Source: Rotaria sp. Silwood1
Taxonomy: Eukaryota > Rotifera > Eurotatoria > Philodinida > Philodinidae
Reading direction: 5' to 3'
Assembly: GCA_905250075.1 (NCBI GenBank)
Contig: CAJNOP010000059.1
Coordinates: forward strand, 124,001 to 188,000
DNA length: 64,000 nucleotides
Part shown: positions 1 through 18,939 of the stretch, one piece after another
Position numbering within the stretch: the stretch's first letter is position 1
How the letters are laid out: each line of letters starts with the position of its first letter
The notes under the pieces: model-generated
What the model saw: only the letters and a program-made list of their open reading frames with translations
The model's database searches: none
Told to the model about the DNA's origin: nothing
Position numbers and translations under genes: made by a program

Positions 1-398
1 TTTATTATATCAACAATGTTCTACAAATGCATCTGTGACCAAAATTATAATCACTCTTTAAAAACAAAAATGTTTCTTCTTTATTTCAATTAGCTCAATA
101 TTTGCATTTTCTACTTTTCAAATCTACATCAGACACAATCGTCATATCAGAAAACCTATAAAGATCCTGTTGTGTAGTAAAAATCTTATAGTCGTCGACG
201 CTACTCTTAACAATTATCTTCTATTCATCCATAATTGATCGTATTCGTAAAAATTTATCAGTTGAATTTTGAGTATAAATCCTACACATGAACATTTATT
301 CTTATTATAATACTAATTCAACATAATGATATATTGAAAAAAACAAGGAAACACATGAAATAAAAACTAAACACAACTAATCTACAATACACTGAGAT
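1..398. other. Non-coding flank downstream of TBC1D31
   Basis: AT-rich sequence beyond the stop codon of TBC1D31, which is transcribed towards the window edge. It presumably holds the 3' UTR of that gene. No open frame with plausible coding character, RNA gene or repeat is recognised. Confidence 0.5.
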
Positions 399-3300
399 TC
401 AAGAAATAGCAGCAGGAGTATTAATTGATGTCAATGCCAAAGGTGCCGTTTGTGAATTTTCATGAACAAGTCGTGCTCGTCGTTCACGAATATTGCTCAA
501 TAACTTTCGAATATCACTATCAAGTTCACCTCGTCCTCGATCAAGATTTACTAAATCGAAGAAAATTTTTGTATTAATCTTAAATTATTTTCAATTTATT
601 TAACTTACAAGCAGATGATGTTGATGTATCACCAGCTGCTGAACCATTGGGTGTATTGATACATCGAACATGAGTTGGTTTATTCATCATTTGAATAACT
701 TCTACAAACATAAATATATTTTCACACTAAGAAGAACATCAAAATAGAATTCGACCTGATGTATGATATGATTCCGTATTAACATCATCTGTTACTGTTG
801 ACACTTTTGTTCTCGATGATATTGGTTTGTCTGTTTCATTAATAACAACTTTGTTGTTAGTCATAACTTGAATTAATTGATTTGTATCTTGACTGTTTAA
901 AGCATTCTGAAACGAAAACATTAACTTCGTCAAGACACTCGTTAGAATTTTATGAAAAAAAAGGTTTTATTTTATCAGTCTTAATTGTATTAGACATTAT
1001 TCCAAACCAAAGAGTAGCATGCATTTATATATATATATGACAAAATGATATATTTGAGAAAATAAAATTTTACAGAGTTATACATTTTAAACTTTCGTTC
1101 TGAACTTGATACAGCAAAGTAACTAGCATCAAAATATATGAGATACTATGAAGAGAAATGTTCCGTGAAGGTCAGAAAAATCTTGCAATTGAAGTTTTGC
1201 AAAAATTCTTGTGGTAACTTTTTTTGAATCCAGAAGAAAACTTCCATACAATATGAAAGATTTTTTTCAAGTTCTATAACGTAAATTACAACGACCGACT
1301 TTTTCTCTAACTAGCGATCGCAATTGAAAAACTAAAGTCTACGTCAAAAGAGAAGTTATTACGCGATATACAGTTTATATGAAAAAAAATCTCATGCCTT
1401 CTTCTACTAAACAATATTATTTCAAATAACATACAACTACTCTGTGAGATAGTTAAACAAAACCTTATTTTCGTCTTATACACATCACGTTAATTTTTAG
1501 TTAAACTATTTATTATTCAGTGTCTTGTATGCCAGATCGATTATTTTAATATCATACGAAAAGCATTGCGGTAATGAACAGTTATATATATACATTTGAG
1601 TTCTTCGGTGTCAAATTTTTCAACTCCGGTAATATTTTTTTGAATAACATATAAACATCTCTTTATACTACTTGTTAATGAGAAAGTCACTCTGATGACT
1701 TTATTTTCCTGAAAGTTATAAATATATAGAGTAGTATATTTTCGTTCATTAATCAACATTCTAAGAATAAACTTGCTATTATGTACGAGTAAAACCACTT
1801 GACTCTTTTATTGGTTTAATTCCGACATTAATTCTACCGAAAAGAATTCTTTTAATGACCTCGACTCAGATACAGGGCTCTAATATGATACGTATATGAT
1901 GCTGGAAAACATCGAAAATCAATTATGAACCTTGGTAAAAAAAAATCTCTTTGTAGCCAAAGTTACACAAACATTTCTTAATAACTCTTTTTGTAAAAAT
2001 TTTTGTCGTCTTTTGGAAAATATTTTTGATCAAATAATGTTTCGTACTTTTGTACTAAACATTTTGCTTCTCGTAAGAACACCAAAAAGAATAAAATCAC
2101 AACAATATTGTATTGCAACGCTACATAAAAAACAAACTATCGTAACTTGTTTTTGTCTCTCTCATTAGATTGCTAAAGTTAACTCATTTATTTCAATCCA
2201 AAGATTTTATTTTTCACAATCATTATATTATATACTATACCTTTTGTTGATACATATCATTTAGTTGTTTTTTCATTTCTAATTCTTTTGCTTTAGCTTC
2301 ACGTAATTGTTTCCAAACCTACAAATATAAAACACTAAGTAAAATAACTAAAATATAGAGGATTTTCTCTACTTCTGTCATATCATCTTTTGCATCTTCA
2401 TCTTTCATTTCAAAACGTAATGCAATATTCTCATTATCCATTGAAATCTCATTAGGAAAATGATGTGTATGCTACATAAATAAAAAAAAAGAAACAAATA
2501 AATATGACGAAAGAAAAATTGAATCCTAATGAACTTTAGCATCTGCAACTATCTTTTTTGTTGTTGCTTTTAAACTTTGATCATCAGTCAAATCATCCAA
2601 ATCAAAGGCTGCATTATTTAAAGGTTTCGTAGTTTGTAATCGAAGCATTTGCTAAATTGACAAAGAAAAATTTATCTTTCTATAATAAATAGAAAAAGAA
2701 CCATAATTTACATTTTCCAAAATTTTTGTTTGTGTTTCTAATTCGAGTGTTTTAAGTTCAGCTGATTTAATACCTGATTCTAAGGTGTCTTTGCGTTCTT
2801 CTGCCTAAATTAAAAAAAAAGATAAATGTTTCATATTATAAACAAAAGAAAAACATGAAACAAACTTTTTTTCGAATTTCATCATCTAATCTATGTAACT
2901 CAGCTTCTTTAAGTAAATGTTGTTGATGAAGCATTTTACGGCGAGCTACATCCAGTAATTGCATTTCACGTACCTAATTCATTCCAATAGAATGAATTTA
3001 CTTCTAGAAAATATCTTACTTTGATTTCTTGATTGAGCATTTGAAGTCTATCCAAAAGAAAAAATTGTTAATGCAATTCTAGCAGGATTAAAATATGAAA
3101 CACGATATAGCTGCTGTTACGAATCACAGAGAGCAGTGATGGAAGTAGTACCAGTTACTGTAATGAAACTTTGCTGAAAGCTGCCTATATTAAATATCGC
3201 TGTCCATAGATGGAATAGTTCGATTTTTTAAATTCATGTAAGCAGAAGAAAAATGATTTTAAGACAGTTGTCATTACATGATCTGCTGGGGCATGCGAAA

Positions 3301-6300
3301 AAAAACGATCGACGTAAGGATAACATTAATATAGAATCACATCAACACCGTTTAACGTCAATCTAATGGTAGTGTTTGTATCCTATCAGGTTTTCTTTTC
3401 GGTTCGTGATTTGTTGAAACGAAACGAAATAGGTTTAAAACATATACAGGATTCAAGTTAATACGTCTATTATAATTCTTCCCTTTTTTTTTTGCTTTTG
3501 CTTTTCGTACAAAGAACTTTTTTCTTATGAATATAAATTCTATAAATAAATTGAACATATTGAATCGACTATTATCAACTAAATAAGAATTTGCATTTTT
3601 TTGACGTTTGAATAAATCGACATTTTTATCTTTTGATATTTTTCTGTTCGACCAAAGTAGGATTTATCTCTGTGGGAAAGATGAACATTTCTACTCTGTA
3701 TACGATGATATTTATTTTAGATCGTATTGCACAAAAAAGAAGATTATTCAATATATTTTTGATAAAAATCAAAATACATACTTATTTTTCTGTTCCTTAA
3801 CTCGTGTATCTTCTTCTAATAATAATTTACGTCGTTTTTCTTCAGCTTCAATTAATAATTGCTATAAGAAACAAATAAGTAAATTGAATAATGATCTTTA
3901 AAAACTTGTAAAACCTGTTGTCGAAGCCATGATTCTTCTTCATGTCGACGTTGTTGTCGTTCACGATACATTTCAACATTAAGTTCACTATAAGAAAAAG
4001 AAATTTCAATTAACTAATTATCTAATTATTCATATTACCGTTGTCGAATATAATTCATTTCTTCTTGTCGTAATTTTTCTTTTTCTTGTATTTGATAATC
4101 AACAATAAATTTTGGATATTTATTAAAAACAGGATATTGTCCACGTGTTAATGGTTGAAATGATTCAATCATACGTTTTGGATCAATATCAACTGGTGTG
4201 ACTTCACTAAGACGATAAGCTTCAGTAAGAATTGTTTGTACTGATATAGGATTTCGATGATGAAAAAAATATTTAAAATCATCAAGTTCAGTAACACGTA
4301 AAAGAGCACTTCGATTATTAATACAATATGATGTAATAATATAGAGAATAAATGATGGATGATTACTAAATATATGATCAAATAAACAGAGCCATTCATC
4401 ACGATTAAATATTTCGGAAAAAAATGTTTCAAGAAGAGGCCATACATAAATCTTTAAAGCAAAATAATTTTAATCATCTTTCATTAGAAATAATATTTTT
4501 TTAAATAGTTTCTTACTTGTGATGTTACTTTATAACGCACAAAGTGTGCAAGCAATGTATGATCATGATGTGTCAATAAATTTTCAATCATTCCTTTAAT
4601 AAACAAGAGAATCAAGAATTATAAAGATTTACTAGTTTTTTGTTTTCTATTGTGACCGATATAAGTACATGAAATCATTTATCAAATTAGATTTTGAACT
4701 TTAATAAGACAACAAAAAGATGTAATATTTTATGGTTCCAGATTTCAATTATTGAATGTTGATTTTTTTGAAAAAGATGAATGATATTTGGAATTAGCAT
4801 GCAGAAATATAACAGAATCATATGAAACTGTTCAAAAGTCTTAAATTTGATCATATTGGGAAAGGGATATGAGGTACAACAACTGATCTAGAGGTGTCAG
4901 TTTAGAATTGGCATTTGAATAATGCCAATGCTTTAGGCATTACTATTAAAACATCTAGTACATATGCTACCTGAGATCTTATGTCTGAGGTTTCATCTTC
5001 GAAAGCTTCGGATAACAGAACAAAGATTGTAAATACCCGAGAGTACTATTCTCAAAAATAGAACAAAATTATTTGATGTTGGTAACTTCTCACTTTAGAG
5101 TGCCTGAGATCTAGTTGATAGCAATATACTACACCCCTAAGTTCATCACTTAGGCAAAACAACTCCGAGACGTAACCACACATAAAGATCGACATTTGGA
5201 TTTTTGACTGTGCAGTATTTTAACGCATTTGATTTTTGAACAGAATTGCATTAGGTTATCGATAATCATACAGAGATAATGTGGATTTTGCATTTCAAAT
5301 AGAGACTATTTTACTTGCACTGAAAGCGAATATAAGTATCATGGTGATTTTTTTATCACAGAACGAAATCTATGTTAGTTAGTAGAGAAAGACTTGCTCT
5401 ATCTAATGATATATATGCATTATCAAGTTCTATTATGTACCTTTGAGATGTCAACAGAAAGTGCTAATTATATCGCATTTGAATGTAATCAGAACGAAGA
5501 TAGTGTCTTTTATTGACGTTTCCATGATACACAATAAAACTTGATATTACATATATCATTAGATGGACGATGTCTTTTTCTACTAACCTATGTATATTCC
5601 ATTTGTGAATCGAAATCTCATAATTGCCTTCCTATCGTGAGGACCCCTTCAACTATAAATGTTGATCATCAGGAACAGGTTGGATGTCTTAAATAATCAA
5701 AAAAAAACCAATTACATAATTTCTGACACTATCTCTATATTTTATTGAGAAATACATCCAAAAAAAATTTAATTTATAGATGAGCACAGGGTTAAACTCA
5801 GGATAACAAGACTGAAGAAACGTATCAATGAGAGTCAACTTTCGATAACATTTTAAGATACAACGTCGAATTTTGATGTACTCCTGGTATGTTAATTTTG
5901 AATATGACATGTATTATACGAATTATAACAATGAAAATCTTGAAATAAGATGTATCTAGTTTTTGTATATTTTTCTTCAAAGTGACGCACAACTAAAAGT
6001 ATTTACTATTTTTTTGCTCAGATCAGAAAATTTCCAAAACTAAGTTTATTGATATCATGTTTTTCCATTAATCACAGCGCAAAAATTAATAAAATAAAAA
6101 CTATCTAGCAGAAGAACAACGCGTTTATCATAGGGAAAATGTATTCATTCCTTAATTTAAAATAATACCTAAAATATTAACTGGTGGATTTGGAAAATAC
6201 ATAAACCATAATTGACACCAATTAAAAAGAACCGTAGCAATAACTTCAAAACAAATAAGTTGATTATTTTCAAATAATTTTATAAATGGAAATGATAATA

Positions 6301-9263
6301 ATGGTAGATAATCTGTTTCACCAAATATTGATGACCAATGAGCTAATGCTGATAATACACTAGTAAAAATACAAAGCATATAAAGAAAAACCTAATTCAT
6401 AACTTTCATTTACATACCGTTGCATAATTCTTAATAATTTTCGACTTTTTAATGGATATTGTTCTTGTAATTTAGTAAATGTTAAATGTCCACCTTTTTC
6501 AACAAGTGCAGCATAAGCAGCATGATTTTCAGGTAAACGAAGAAGACATCGCCAAATGAATGCTCTTTGTTTTGGAAAATAAAAATAAAAATCATTTTCA
6601 TTAGATTTTTTCTATCTTACCGATATTTTGTTGGATATTCACCATAAAATCGTAATATTTTATAAAGTTTTTTAAAATTTAAACCTTCAGGTAAATTTCG
6701 AAACTAATAAGAAACAGATTTTTTTTTCTCACTACAAGTTCTTTTATTTATATTTTTTAATAATCTTACTGCTGATTGATCTAGCATCAATGATGATACA
6801 CTTGTTTTATCTGATATTCTCGTTGCATAATGTTGTTTCAATTGAAGACGATCTGATGCTGAATGACTACGTTTTTTAATAGCTAATTTATTTGTTGTTA
6901 CTGTATTTGTGCTTGATGTTATTCGTGATCTCGAACTTCGTGTTATTGTTGATCCTTTTGAACAGGTTATTTGACTATTTGTATCATTATGAAAATCTTC
7001 ATTTGAACGTAATGCACGAACAATTGGTGATGGTGCTCGATTTAATTCTTTCCATGTGGTTGCTAAATCATATATGTGTAATTGACCTGATACAAGTGTA
7101 CATGTACAAAATTTTCCATTTGATGAAAGAAGAAAATGTTGAATAGAATCAGTTTCTTGTCCAATTTGAAATAAATCACGACATGTTTCAATATCAGCAA
7201 AACGAAGAATACCATCTTGACAAAGCATAGCGATGATCTTTAAAACAAAATTTCGAAGAATATCATTTTTCAGAAGATTATTTCCCAGATAAAGATATAC
7301 CATAAGTGTCAAGCCTGAACCTTAATTTAACTATTCGCGGAAACGAACGTATAGTCTCTCTATCGAAATATCTGACGATAATATTTCCAGATGTCAAATC
7401 GCTTTTCGATCGAGACAATTTTCATTTGATGAGTACTGCTGAACGATAGAAAAAGTCTAGAATTGTTTAGTTTCCCAGGCCTTCGTTCTTCAAATATCGA
7501 AATTCTACTGGATTATTCAACAAAAAGCTGTAGTTTGCCTTAGATCACGCGGAAGATTGACTTCCGAGTTTTGACTTCAAGCTTTGCATGAACAAAGTTC
7601 TCAGTGAGATTAATTAATTTGAAAAGTTTCGACTTTTTCAGAAGCTTCTATTCTGGAATATTCAAAATTCACTTATGTGTTAACGTAAATTTTGTTCATA
7701 TATTTACATCTTAAGAAAGGAAATATTAGAAAAGCTACAAGTTACACAATCAACCAGTCACATAGAATATTTGTTTGTGTAAGGTTTGAAATCGAAACAT
7801 TATTACTCATCTAATGAATATTGTCTTGGTTGAAAAATGATTCGACATCTGAAGAGGTTTCCACATGAGCTGAATATCCGAGCTGAAGAATTGAATTCAA
7901 CTTTTAGTTTTGACACTGCTGAGAAATGCGAGGCGATTTCGACTAAAAAATGATATGAACTTGAAAGCGAGAATCCATTGACCAACTCTGCTAGATTTGG
8001 TCCAGAAATGAAAGTATTCGACTGTTTGATTTCTAATCTCAAGTTCATACTATTTTTCCGAGTTTCCTGGTGCAAATCCATGAATTCAGCATCCTACAAT
8101 CAATGATCTAGATGTCAAATTCATACTTTATGTGAACCACCATCAAAACTTTGACTAACAAATGCCATTTCTTTAATTTCTTTAATTGTTTTTGGTAATT
8201 CAATTATTTTTACTAATTTATGTGTTTCTAAATTCCAAATTTGTAAATAACTTGATTTACCACCACAAACCAGTATACTACCATCACTAAAAAAATATAT
8301 ATTTTGATTAATTTGGAAACAACTTTCCTTTTCATGTTTAAACAAACTTTGTAACAGCAAATGCACGATAAAATGGTGGATTTTTTTCTGGTACAGCTAA
8401 TTGATATTTAAATTCAAGATTCCTTGCATCCCATACAAGGATAGAATCATCACGAAAACATGTTAAAATATAATTTGATACAGGACAAAAGAAAGCCTAT
8501 GTACATGTCAAATATTAAAAATTCAAAAATTTAATTCAATATTTTCTTACACGAAAAAGACAAACATCATTTTTATTTGTAATTGTTAATTTACGTTTTC
8601 GTTCAAATGTTTTTAATTCCCATAGAAAAGCTATTTCAGCTGATGTTGTTATACAAAAATCTCCATTACTATCGACAGATATTTCTTTAACTGGTGTCGA
8701 ATGACCTTTTAACCAAGCAACAAATTCTTTTTTGTCTATAACAAAAAAAAATAATACCAAATTTAATTACAATATTCTTATGAAGTTTTACCAGCGTCAA
8801 AACATTTAACAGTAAAATCAGGCATAGCAATTAAAAATTCAGATGGATTTCGCAAATTAAATGCAACTGCTGTACAACTTGTGCCAGTTCGATGAACAAG
8901 TTCAAATCTACATTGAAAAACAAAACAAACAAAAATGAAATCAATTCTTTACATTATCTGTACTTATTTCGAATAAGATCAAAAACATAAACATTTCCAC
9001 GTTGATCAACAGCTAATAATCGTTCACCATTTCGATCAAATCCTGCTTGTAAAAAATGTACTGTTTTTAAGGGTACATCAGCAACGTTGAATATGGAATG
9101 TAGAACATTAACAAGAAGACTATGATTAAATAAATATTATTATTTTTAAACTTAACAGAAAGAAAACAAAACCACATATATCTATATACCCATTTTTTCC
9201 TGTTCCTTTTCGATGCCATATCTGACCACTCTCTTTACCATGTAATTCAAGTGTATTATGCAT
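399..9263 (-). CDS. TBC1D31: TBC1D31 (WDR67) homologue, WD40-TBC-coiled coil centriolar-satellite protein
   Basis: Twenty-three exons join in phase to 1096 aa (human about 1066): 9190-9263, 8964-9119, 8792-8907, 8551-8735, 8348-8496, 8127-8286, 6770-7237, 6621-6703, 6418-6564, 6169-6359, 4517-4593, 4039-4451, 3915-3987, 3782-3861, 3020-3047, 2866-2973, 2712-2804, 2535-2651, 2373-2471, 2241-2318, 756-906, 609-701, 399-550. The N-terminal third is WD40-like (KESGQIWHRK opening motif shared with vertebrates), the centre a TBC domain (LSALAHWSSIF, NNQLICFEVIAT, YFPNPPVNIL), the C-terminal third a Lys/Glu/Gln-rich coiled coil. The usual RabGAP arginine-finger IxxDxxR and YxQ motifs are not visible, as in vertebrate TBC1D31, so GAP activity is unlikely; the vertebrate protein is a centrosomal/ciliogenesis scaffold. 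Start: an ATG three bases after a TTTCTTTCAG acceptor. Four introns are long (1334, 734, 1575, 889 bp). The donor at 755 (GTCGAA) is atypical. Confidence 0.93.
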
Positions 9264-9884
9264 TATCTGAAAGAAAAGAAAATATCTTCTTTTCATATGA
9301 ACTAAAATTGAGAATTAGTCTAAAATAATTCAAATGAATCAATTCAGATGTAAGAAGCATGCATATTAACATTTTGTCTATAAAATGAGTAACATTTCTT
9401 AAAGAAAAAAATGATTCATGTAAATCCTATTGTTATTCATTTGGAACACGGCAAAAAAAAATAAATAATCAAACTACAAGGACGAAAAGAATCGTACATG
9501 AGGTTGCGATCATCGTATAGCTATAAGTTATTATTTGATATGGATGAATTAATTAACAATCATTCCAATTGTCGACTATATAATATTTAATAGATGAGCA
9601 TGAGGAAAAAATAATCATTAATAATCCAAATATACGACACTAAAAATTATCAAATGGAAACTATAAGAAATAAATTTCTATACGTCATAAATTGTATGTA
9701 ACAGTTTCATTTAATTTTTCATAATACTACATCGAATGATAAAATTGATGAATAATTTGTATCATGGGCAATAGAAAATCAATCAATATTCTAGTTGTTT
9801 TCTCTTTTTTTCTGTACTACATGAGCCTGATATCGGTCTGAAAAATAAAATGCACCAGTGTCATTTGTTCAAACTTTTGTTCGA

Positions 9885-9990
9885 TTGGCTTTTGGTCTCC
9901 ATCAAAGATTCTATTGTTATGGAGCTAATGCCCACTTTCAATGGATATTAGTGACTTTACTTTCAGCGCCACCTACTAAAAACCACGTCC
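9885..9990 (+). repeat. Short diverged repeat, copy 1 of 2
   Basis: Contains ATTGTTATGGAGCT and, downstream, CAGCGCCACCTAC. A similar order of motifs recurs at about 10665-10765. Divergence is high and ends are not defined. Confidence 0.4.
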
Positions 9991-10664
9991 AATTGAAAAT
10001 GACCTTCAGCTCGATCTTTTTCTCAAGTTTCGAAAATGAACAATTTTTTACAATTTCATTTGACTTCTATCATGACTACAACTTTAATATAGTTGATTTT
10101 TCAAAATAAAACAAAATAATAATAATAAATGCAGTAGAACTAAATAAACATTTTCATGCGGTCGTCTAGCTGCATTACATTCAGATCAATTTTTCGCTTA
10201 AATATTCAATTCATTGCAAACTGAAAGCAATATTTGTTTTCTGAAATACATATGTTTACCTTTGTAAATATCAAAAGTAATCTTTTCTCAGCTTTACTCA
10301 ATCATTATTATTTCATTTGAATATTATTAACCAATAAAACAAAAATATTACCCATTAACTATCCATAATATTCAACGCTTGGGTTCACATTCTAATTGAT
10401 ATATGCATGTATTATATAAAATCTTTAGAACTAGTTTCACTACAAAGTATGTTTTATCTCGTTTGTTTTTTCAAGTTCATCGATCACTAAAAACCTCATT
10501 TTTTAGGTAATAAAATTAAAAATTTCAAAGACTATACGACTTGGTTGGTGATTTGACACAAATATGTCTGTAAAAAAACTAAAGCTATTATTTAATAATT
10601 ACAGGTATTCATAATAAGAAAACAAGAAGTGATAATATCTTTCAATGGAAGATATTATTTCATA

Positions 10665-10765
10665 AGTGCCTCGATTGTTATGGAATTGATTCTTTCCATC
10701 TATGAGCTAAAAGCAGTTATATTTTTGGCGCCACCTGTCAAACCAATCGGTTTACGGACTGTGGT
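10665..10765 (+). repeat. Short diverged repeat, copy 2 of 2
   Basis: Contains GATTGTTATGGAATTGAT and GGCGCCACCTGTC, paralleling the segment near 9885-9990. A related GGCGCTACCT lies in the DHX15 intron hairpin near 44130. Confidence 0.4.
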
Positions 10766-11154
10766 ATATTATGTCTCCTGGGTCACAAAGTAGACATACA
10801 TATATGTTCAGCTAGAGATTTCAGAATTTTTTTGTTATTCTATGGAATCAACTAAAGTAATTTGATTAATTTTTCGCCAATAAGTAAATAATGTCAATAA
10901 AAAAATCTTTACAACATTTATCAATCAATCTAATAATTTAAATCTTTTTCAAAATTTTAATATAACATAAGAAAACTTAATATATCGATTTGAAAACCGA
11001 CTTATTGACTTTTATTGTTTTTGATTGGTTTTTTTTATCAAAAAATAATGTAAAACTGTTGTGTTTTTTTCTCAATAATCTAATCTATTTAGATAATTTT
11101 CTTTTTGTTTATTATGTTTTCCAAATAGTCTTTATACTATATAAACTGGATTGA

Positions 11155-15968
<4,814 letters not shown>

Positions 15969-16339
15969 TTTTAAGTTTATTTATTTATTTATTTATTTTC
16001 GAGTATAACGAGTATATGTAGTTTGTGGCAGAATGATAAAAAAAAGCACGAAAATGTCTATTTAGTAATAAGCTCAATTTGTTTAAAATTTTTATATGAG
16101 AAAAAAAAATAAACAAGCAAACAGTCATTTTCTTTTTATTTATAGATGATATTTATTTAAAAGTTTTACAATAATTGGAGAACAAAATCATGTAAACTTT
16201 GTAAATTCAACTAAACATTATTTTATCAGAAGAATCATTTTACTCATATATATGGTAATTGGCAAGTAAATCTATTTATGAATCGTTGGCATATTATAAG
16301 AGATAATTGCAAGGTCTTGTTTTTGGAATACAAAATCTA

Positions 16340-16735
16340 AAAGGAATGTTGAAGTATATAGAGTAGCAATTCACATTTCCCGCAGACAATAACAGACATT
16401 ACCATGAAGACGTCATAGGCCATGATAGTTAGGATCGATACATTGATAGATAGGTTAGAAACAGTTGATCACACACATGGTACACATGTTAGCAGTGATA
16501 CATCACAGACATTGCAGACATCTTAGCAACGTCATTCCATTTTCCTTTCTGTCATAGATATCGTAGCAGGATTCCTGCTCCCTACGTCACAGATAGCGAC
16601 GAACATTATTAATATATGATCAAAGATCGTACATAAGTAACGTCTCGTTATAATAAATAAACTATTTTCTTATTGCATTTTTCGAGGATTAAGTAAAAGG
16701 ATGATGAAGAAATATGTCTAGAATAAAATAGTCTC
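16340..16735 (+). repeat. Dispersed repeat family A, copy 1
   Basis: Begins near TTGAAGTATATAGAGTAG and ends with TAAGTAAAAGGATGATGAAG then AATATGTCTAGAATAA. The same start, end and internal motifs (CACAGA, GATATATGATCA-like, ACGTCTCGTTATAAT) recur at 21511-22062 and 49931-50320 in the same orientation. No coding capacity is visible, and terminal inverted repeats or target duplications could not be fixed by eye. Confidence 0.7.
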
Positions 16736-17579
16736 TCTATAATTAACAAGAACAGTTACAACGTATTACACTTACAGCTACTTTAAATTGATGGGGTTTG
16801 TCTGTTTGCCTTTTGATTGTGTAAAAGGTGACGTACACTGAATGGGACGAATTTATTTTCTTTTTTATTGTAGTAGACTTAAATACACTTTTAGAAGTTC
16901 GTCTGATGATACTCATTAGATGGGAAATTGTTCTCCCTAGAAACTTATTCTATAGCCTAACTGCAGTTTCCCATTTTCTGTAACTTGACAGCCGTAGTTT
17001 GAATATCAAATAGGTACTAACCTTTTGAGCTTTCTTCCAACAAAAACAATGACTTGAAAAACCAAGACAACAGTTTTCTAGAATGTATTGAACGGTTTTT
17101 TGAAATTGTATCAAAATATCTCAGAATGGAACGAAAGGAATGTTGTCACATTCAATCTTCGTCACCTGTTGAAAATATTTTACATAGGCATAAGAAAAAG
17201 CTTAGTGTTGAACATTGAACTTTTTTCCGGGTTTTCTCTAGTTTTTGTTCAAATCCACACTGTAACTTACAGTAAAATCCTGAAAAACTAAATCCTGTAA
17301 GTTGAATATTTGAAAGTAATTATTATCAACACGATCTACAAAATGACTAGGAGAAATATGGATTGACGATTCTATGATTCTAGTGACTTTTGATAGAATC
17401 ATATAAAGATTTTATTGATGTGTATCGAAGTTCACCAGAATTCATCAAAGTAGGCGTAAATTTACTGAAGTTCTTGAAGGTCTTATGATACCAAGTTCAC
17501 TTCTTCATTTTTATCTCAAACCTTTGTGTTCGATTCTGTATTTTTTAATTGATTCATTGGATTATCGGGTACCCCGATC

Positions 17580-17621
17580 GATTCTATTAGATATTTGTAG
17601 TCGATAAGATCTAATAGAATC
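17580..17621. repeat. Perfect 13-bp inverted repeat (hairpin)
   Basis: GATTCTATTAGAT at 17580-17592 is matched exactly by its reverse complement at 17609-17621 with a 16-base loop. It sits in intergenic DNA, not close enough to a gene end to be called a terminator. Confidence 0.6.
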
Positions 17622-18274
17622 CATCTTGATCAACACATTCACCTCGTCACTTACAAATCTCTCTGAAATATTGAAAGATTCTTTTGATCTAGAAGAGCAC
17701 ATCGTATAATGAGTTAAACAGAGAAACTGATTTACTTATTTTTTGTTCGAAAATAGACATAAAATCTTTATTAAATGAAATCAATTACTTTATTCGTTTT
17801 TTTCTCATTACTTGACAATCTTGAAATTGAATTGAAAACATTTTCTATTTCGTGTTGCGATTTTTTTCAATAAGATAAGGTGAAAAAATGTGATTGATAG
17901 ACTGAACATAATACATTCCTATTCGAATAATAGTCGAATGAAATTATAATGATCAATCCGAATCTCTAATTTCATCTATAGCTATTATAATATTCTATTC
18001 CTTTTTTAAACATGATTCAAATCCTCCGAAATGTTGATACCCGTTCCAATAAATCAATTATACTTTAATTAGTTAATCATTATGACTGATACGGAAACCA
18101 TACTAATTATAGCTTCATTAGCTTATAGCGATCGGAATTATTTGAAAACAATCAGGCTATGATTAGTTTTCTCTGTTAGAAGATATTCTTTATGCTGAAT
18201 ATGTTTAAAACCTTTCGAGGAAAGCATTTAAACTGATACACATCATTTGCGCTCATATTAGACCAATAAGGTCA

Positions 18275-18785
18275 CCTTGATGAGAGTAGCAAAAGTTTGA
18301 AATGGTTCGTCGTGATGGGTTTTAAAAGCCAAGTTATGAGTGTTTTTTTTTGAATTTTTGACTTTGTTTTTAGGTATTTAGTGAAAAATCGAGTAACGAA
18401 GTTTCGATCAGAGGTTTTGTTCATAGATTGGTCTTATAAACCTTGAAAATGTCCTTTAAGTTTCAACTGAAAAGAACATTCGATTGCCAAGATAATGAAT
18501 TTTCAAGTAAACTAGATTTATTTTTTGACTATGCCTGTGGCAAGTGATTATTTTTTGAAAATTTGATATTTTCACAAAAGAACATTCTTTTCAGTTGCAG
18601 CTTTGAGAATATACTAATGGTTATTGAATTTTCTGTAAGAAAGATTTCTGATCGGAATTCCGTGACTTGATTTTTCGGTAAGTATCCAAAACTGAATCGA
18701 AAATTCAGTAAAATGATCCTAACTTGGCTCCAAAGACCTATGGAAATGGACCATTTTAGGCTTTTGTTTGTCTCATCAAGATGTC
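18275..18785. repeat. Long inverted repeat (foldback) upstream of WRAP73
   Basis: The left arm starting CTTGATGAGAG and the right arm ending CTCATCAAGATG are reverse-complementary with divergence over about 240 bp each, meeting near 18530. Paired landmarks include CCAAGTTATGAG/CTAACTTGG, CGAAGTTTCGATCAGA/TCTGATCGGAATTCCG and CAACTGAAAAGAAC/GTTCTTTTCAGTTG-like segments. No open frame; likely a non-autonomous foldback element. Confidence 0.7.
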
Positions 18786-18939
18786 TTTGTAGGACAAATA
18801 TGAGCTTCAACGATGAATATCAGTTTGGGTGTCTTCCATACCAGTTTGTCCATTAACATTATGATACGATTTTTTTTCCATCTAAATATTATTGAAGATA
18901 AGCTATGTGAGTGTTTGTTTTTTTATTTCTCATTTCTAG

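Larger units (their letters stand above)
9264..11154. other. Intergenic gap between divergent TBC1D31 and LETM1
   Basis: AT-rich and without a gene that I can support. It should contain both promoters. Two stretches (about 9885-9990 and 10665-10765) resemble each other in the same orientation: both carry a GATTGTTATGGA-like segment followed about 70 bp later by GCGCCACCT, so they look like decayed copies of one short repeat. Confidence 0.5.
15969..18939. other. Intergenic region with repeats between LETM1 and WRAP73
   Basis: About 3 kb with no gene I can support. It holds a member of a dispersed repeat family (16340-16735), a perfect 13-bp stem hairpin (17580-17621) and a 0.5 kb inverted repeat (18275-18785), the last ending about 150 bp before WRAP73. 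The remainder is featureless AT-rich sequence. Confidence 0.55.

Noticed and set aside
9858..10109. 83-codon open frame in the intergenic region
   Set aside because: Composition is not coding-like and it overlaps a decayed repeat segment.
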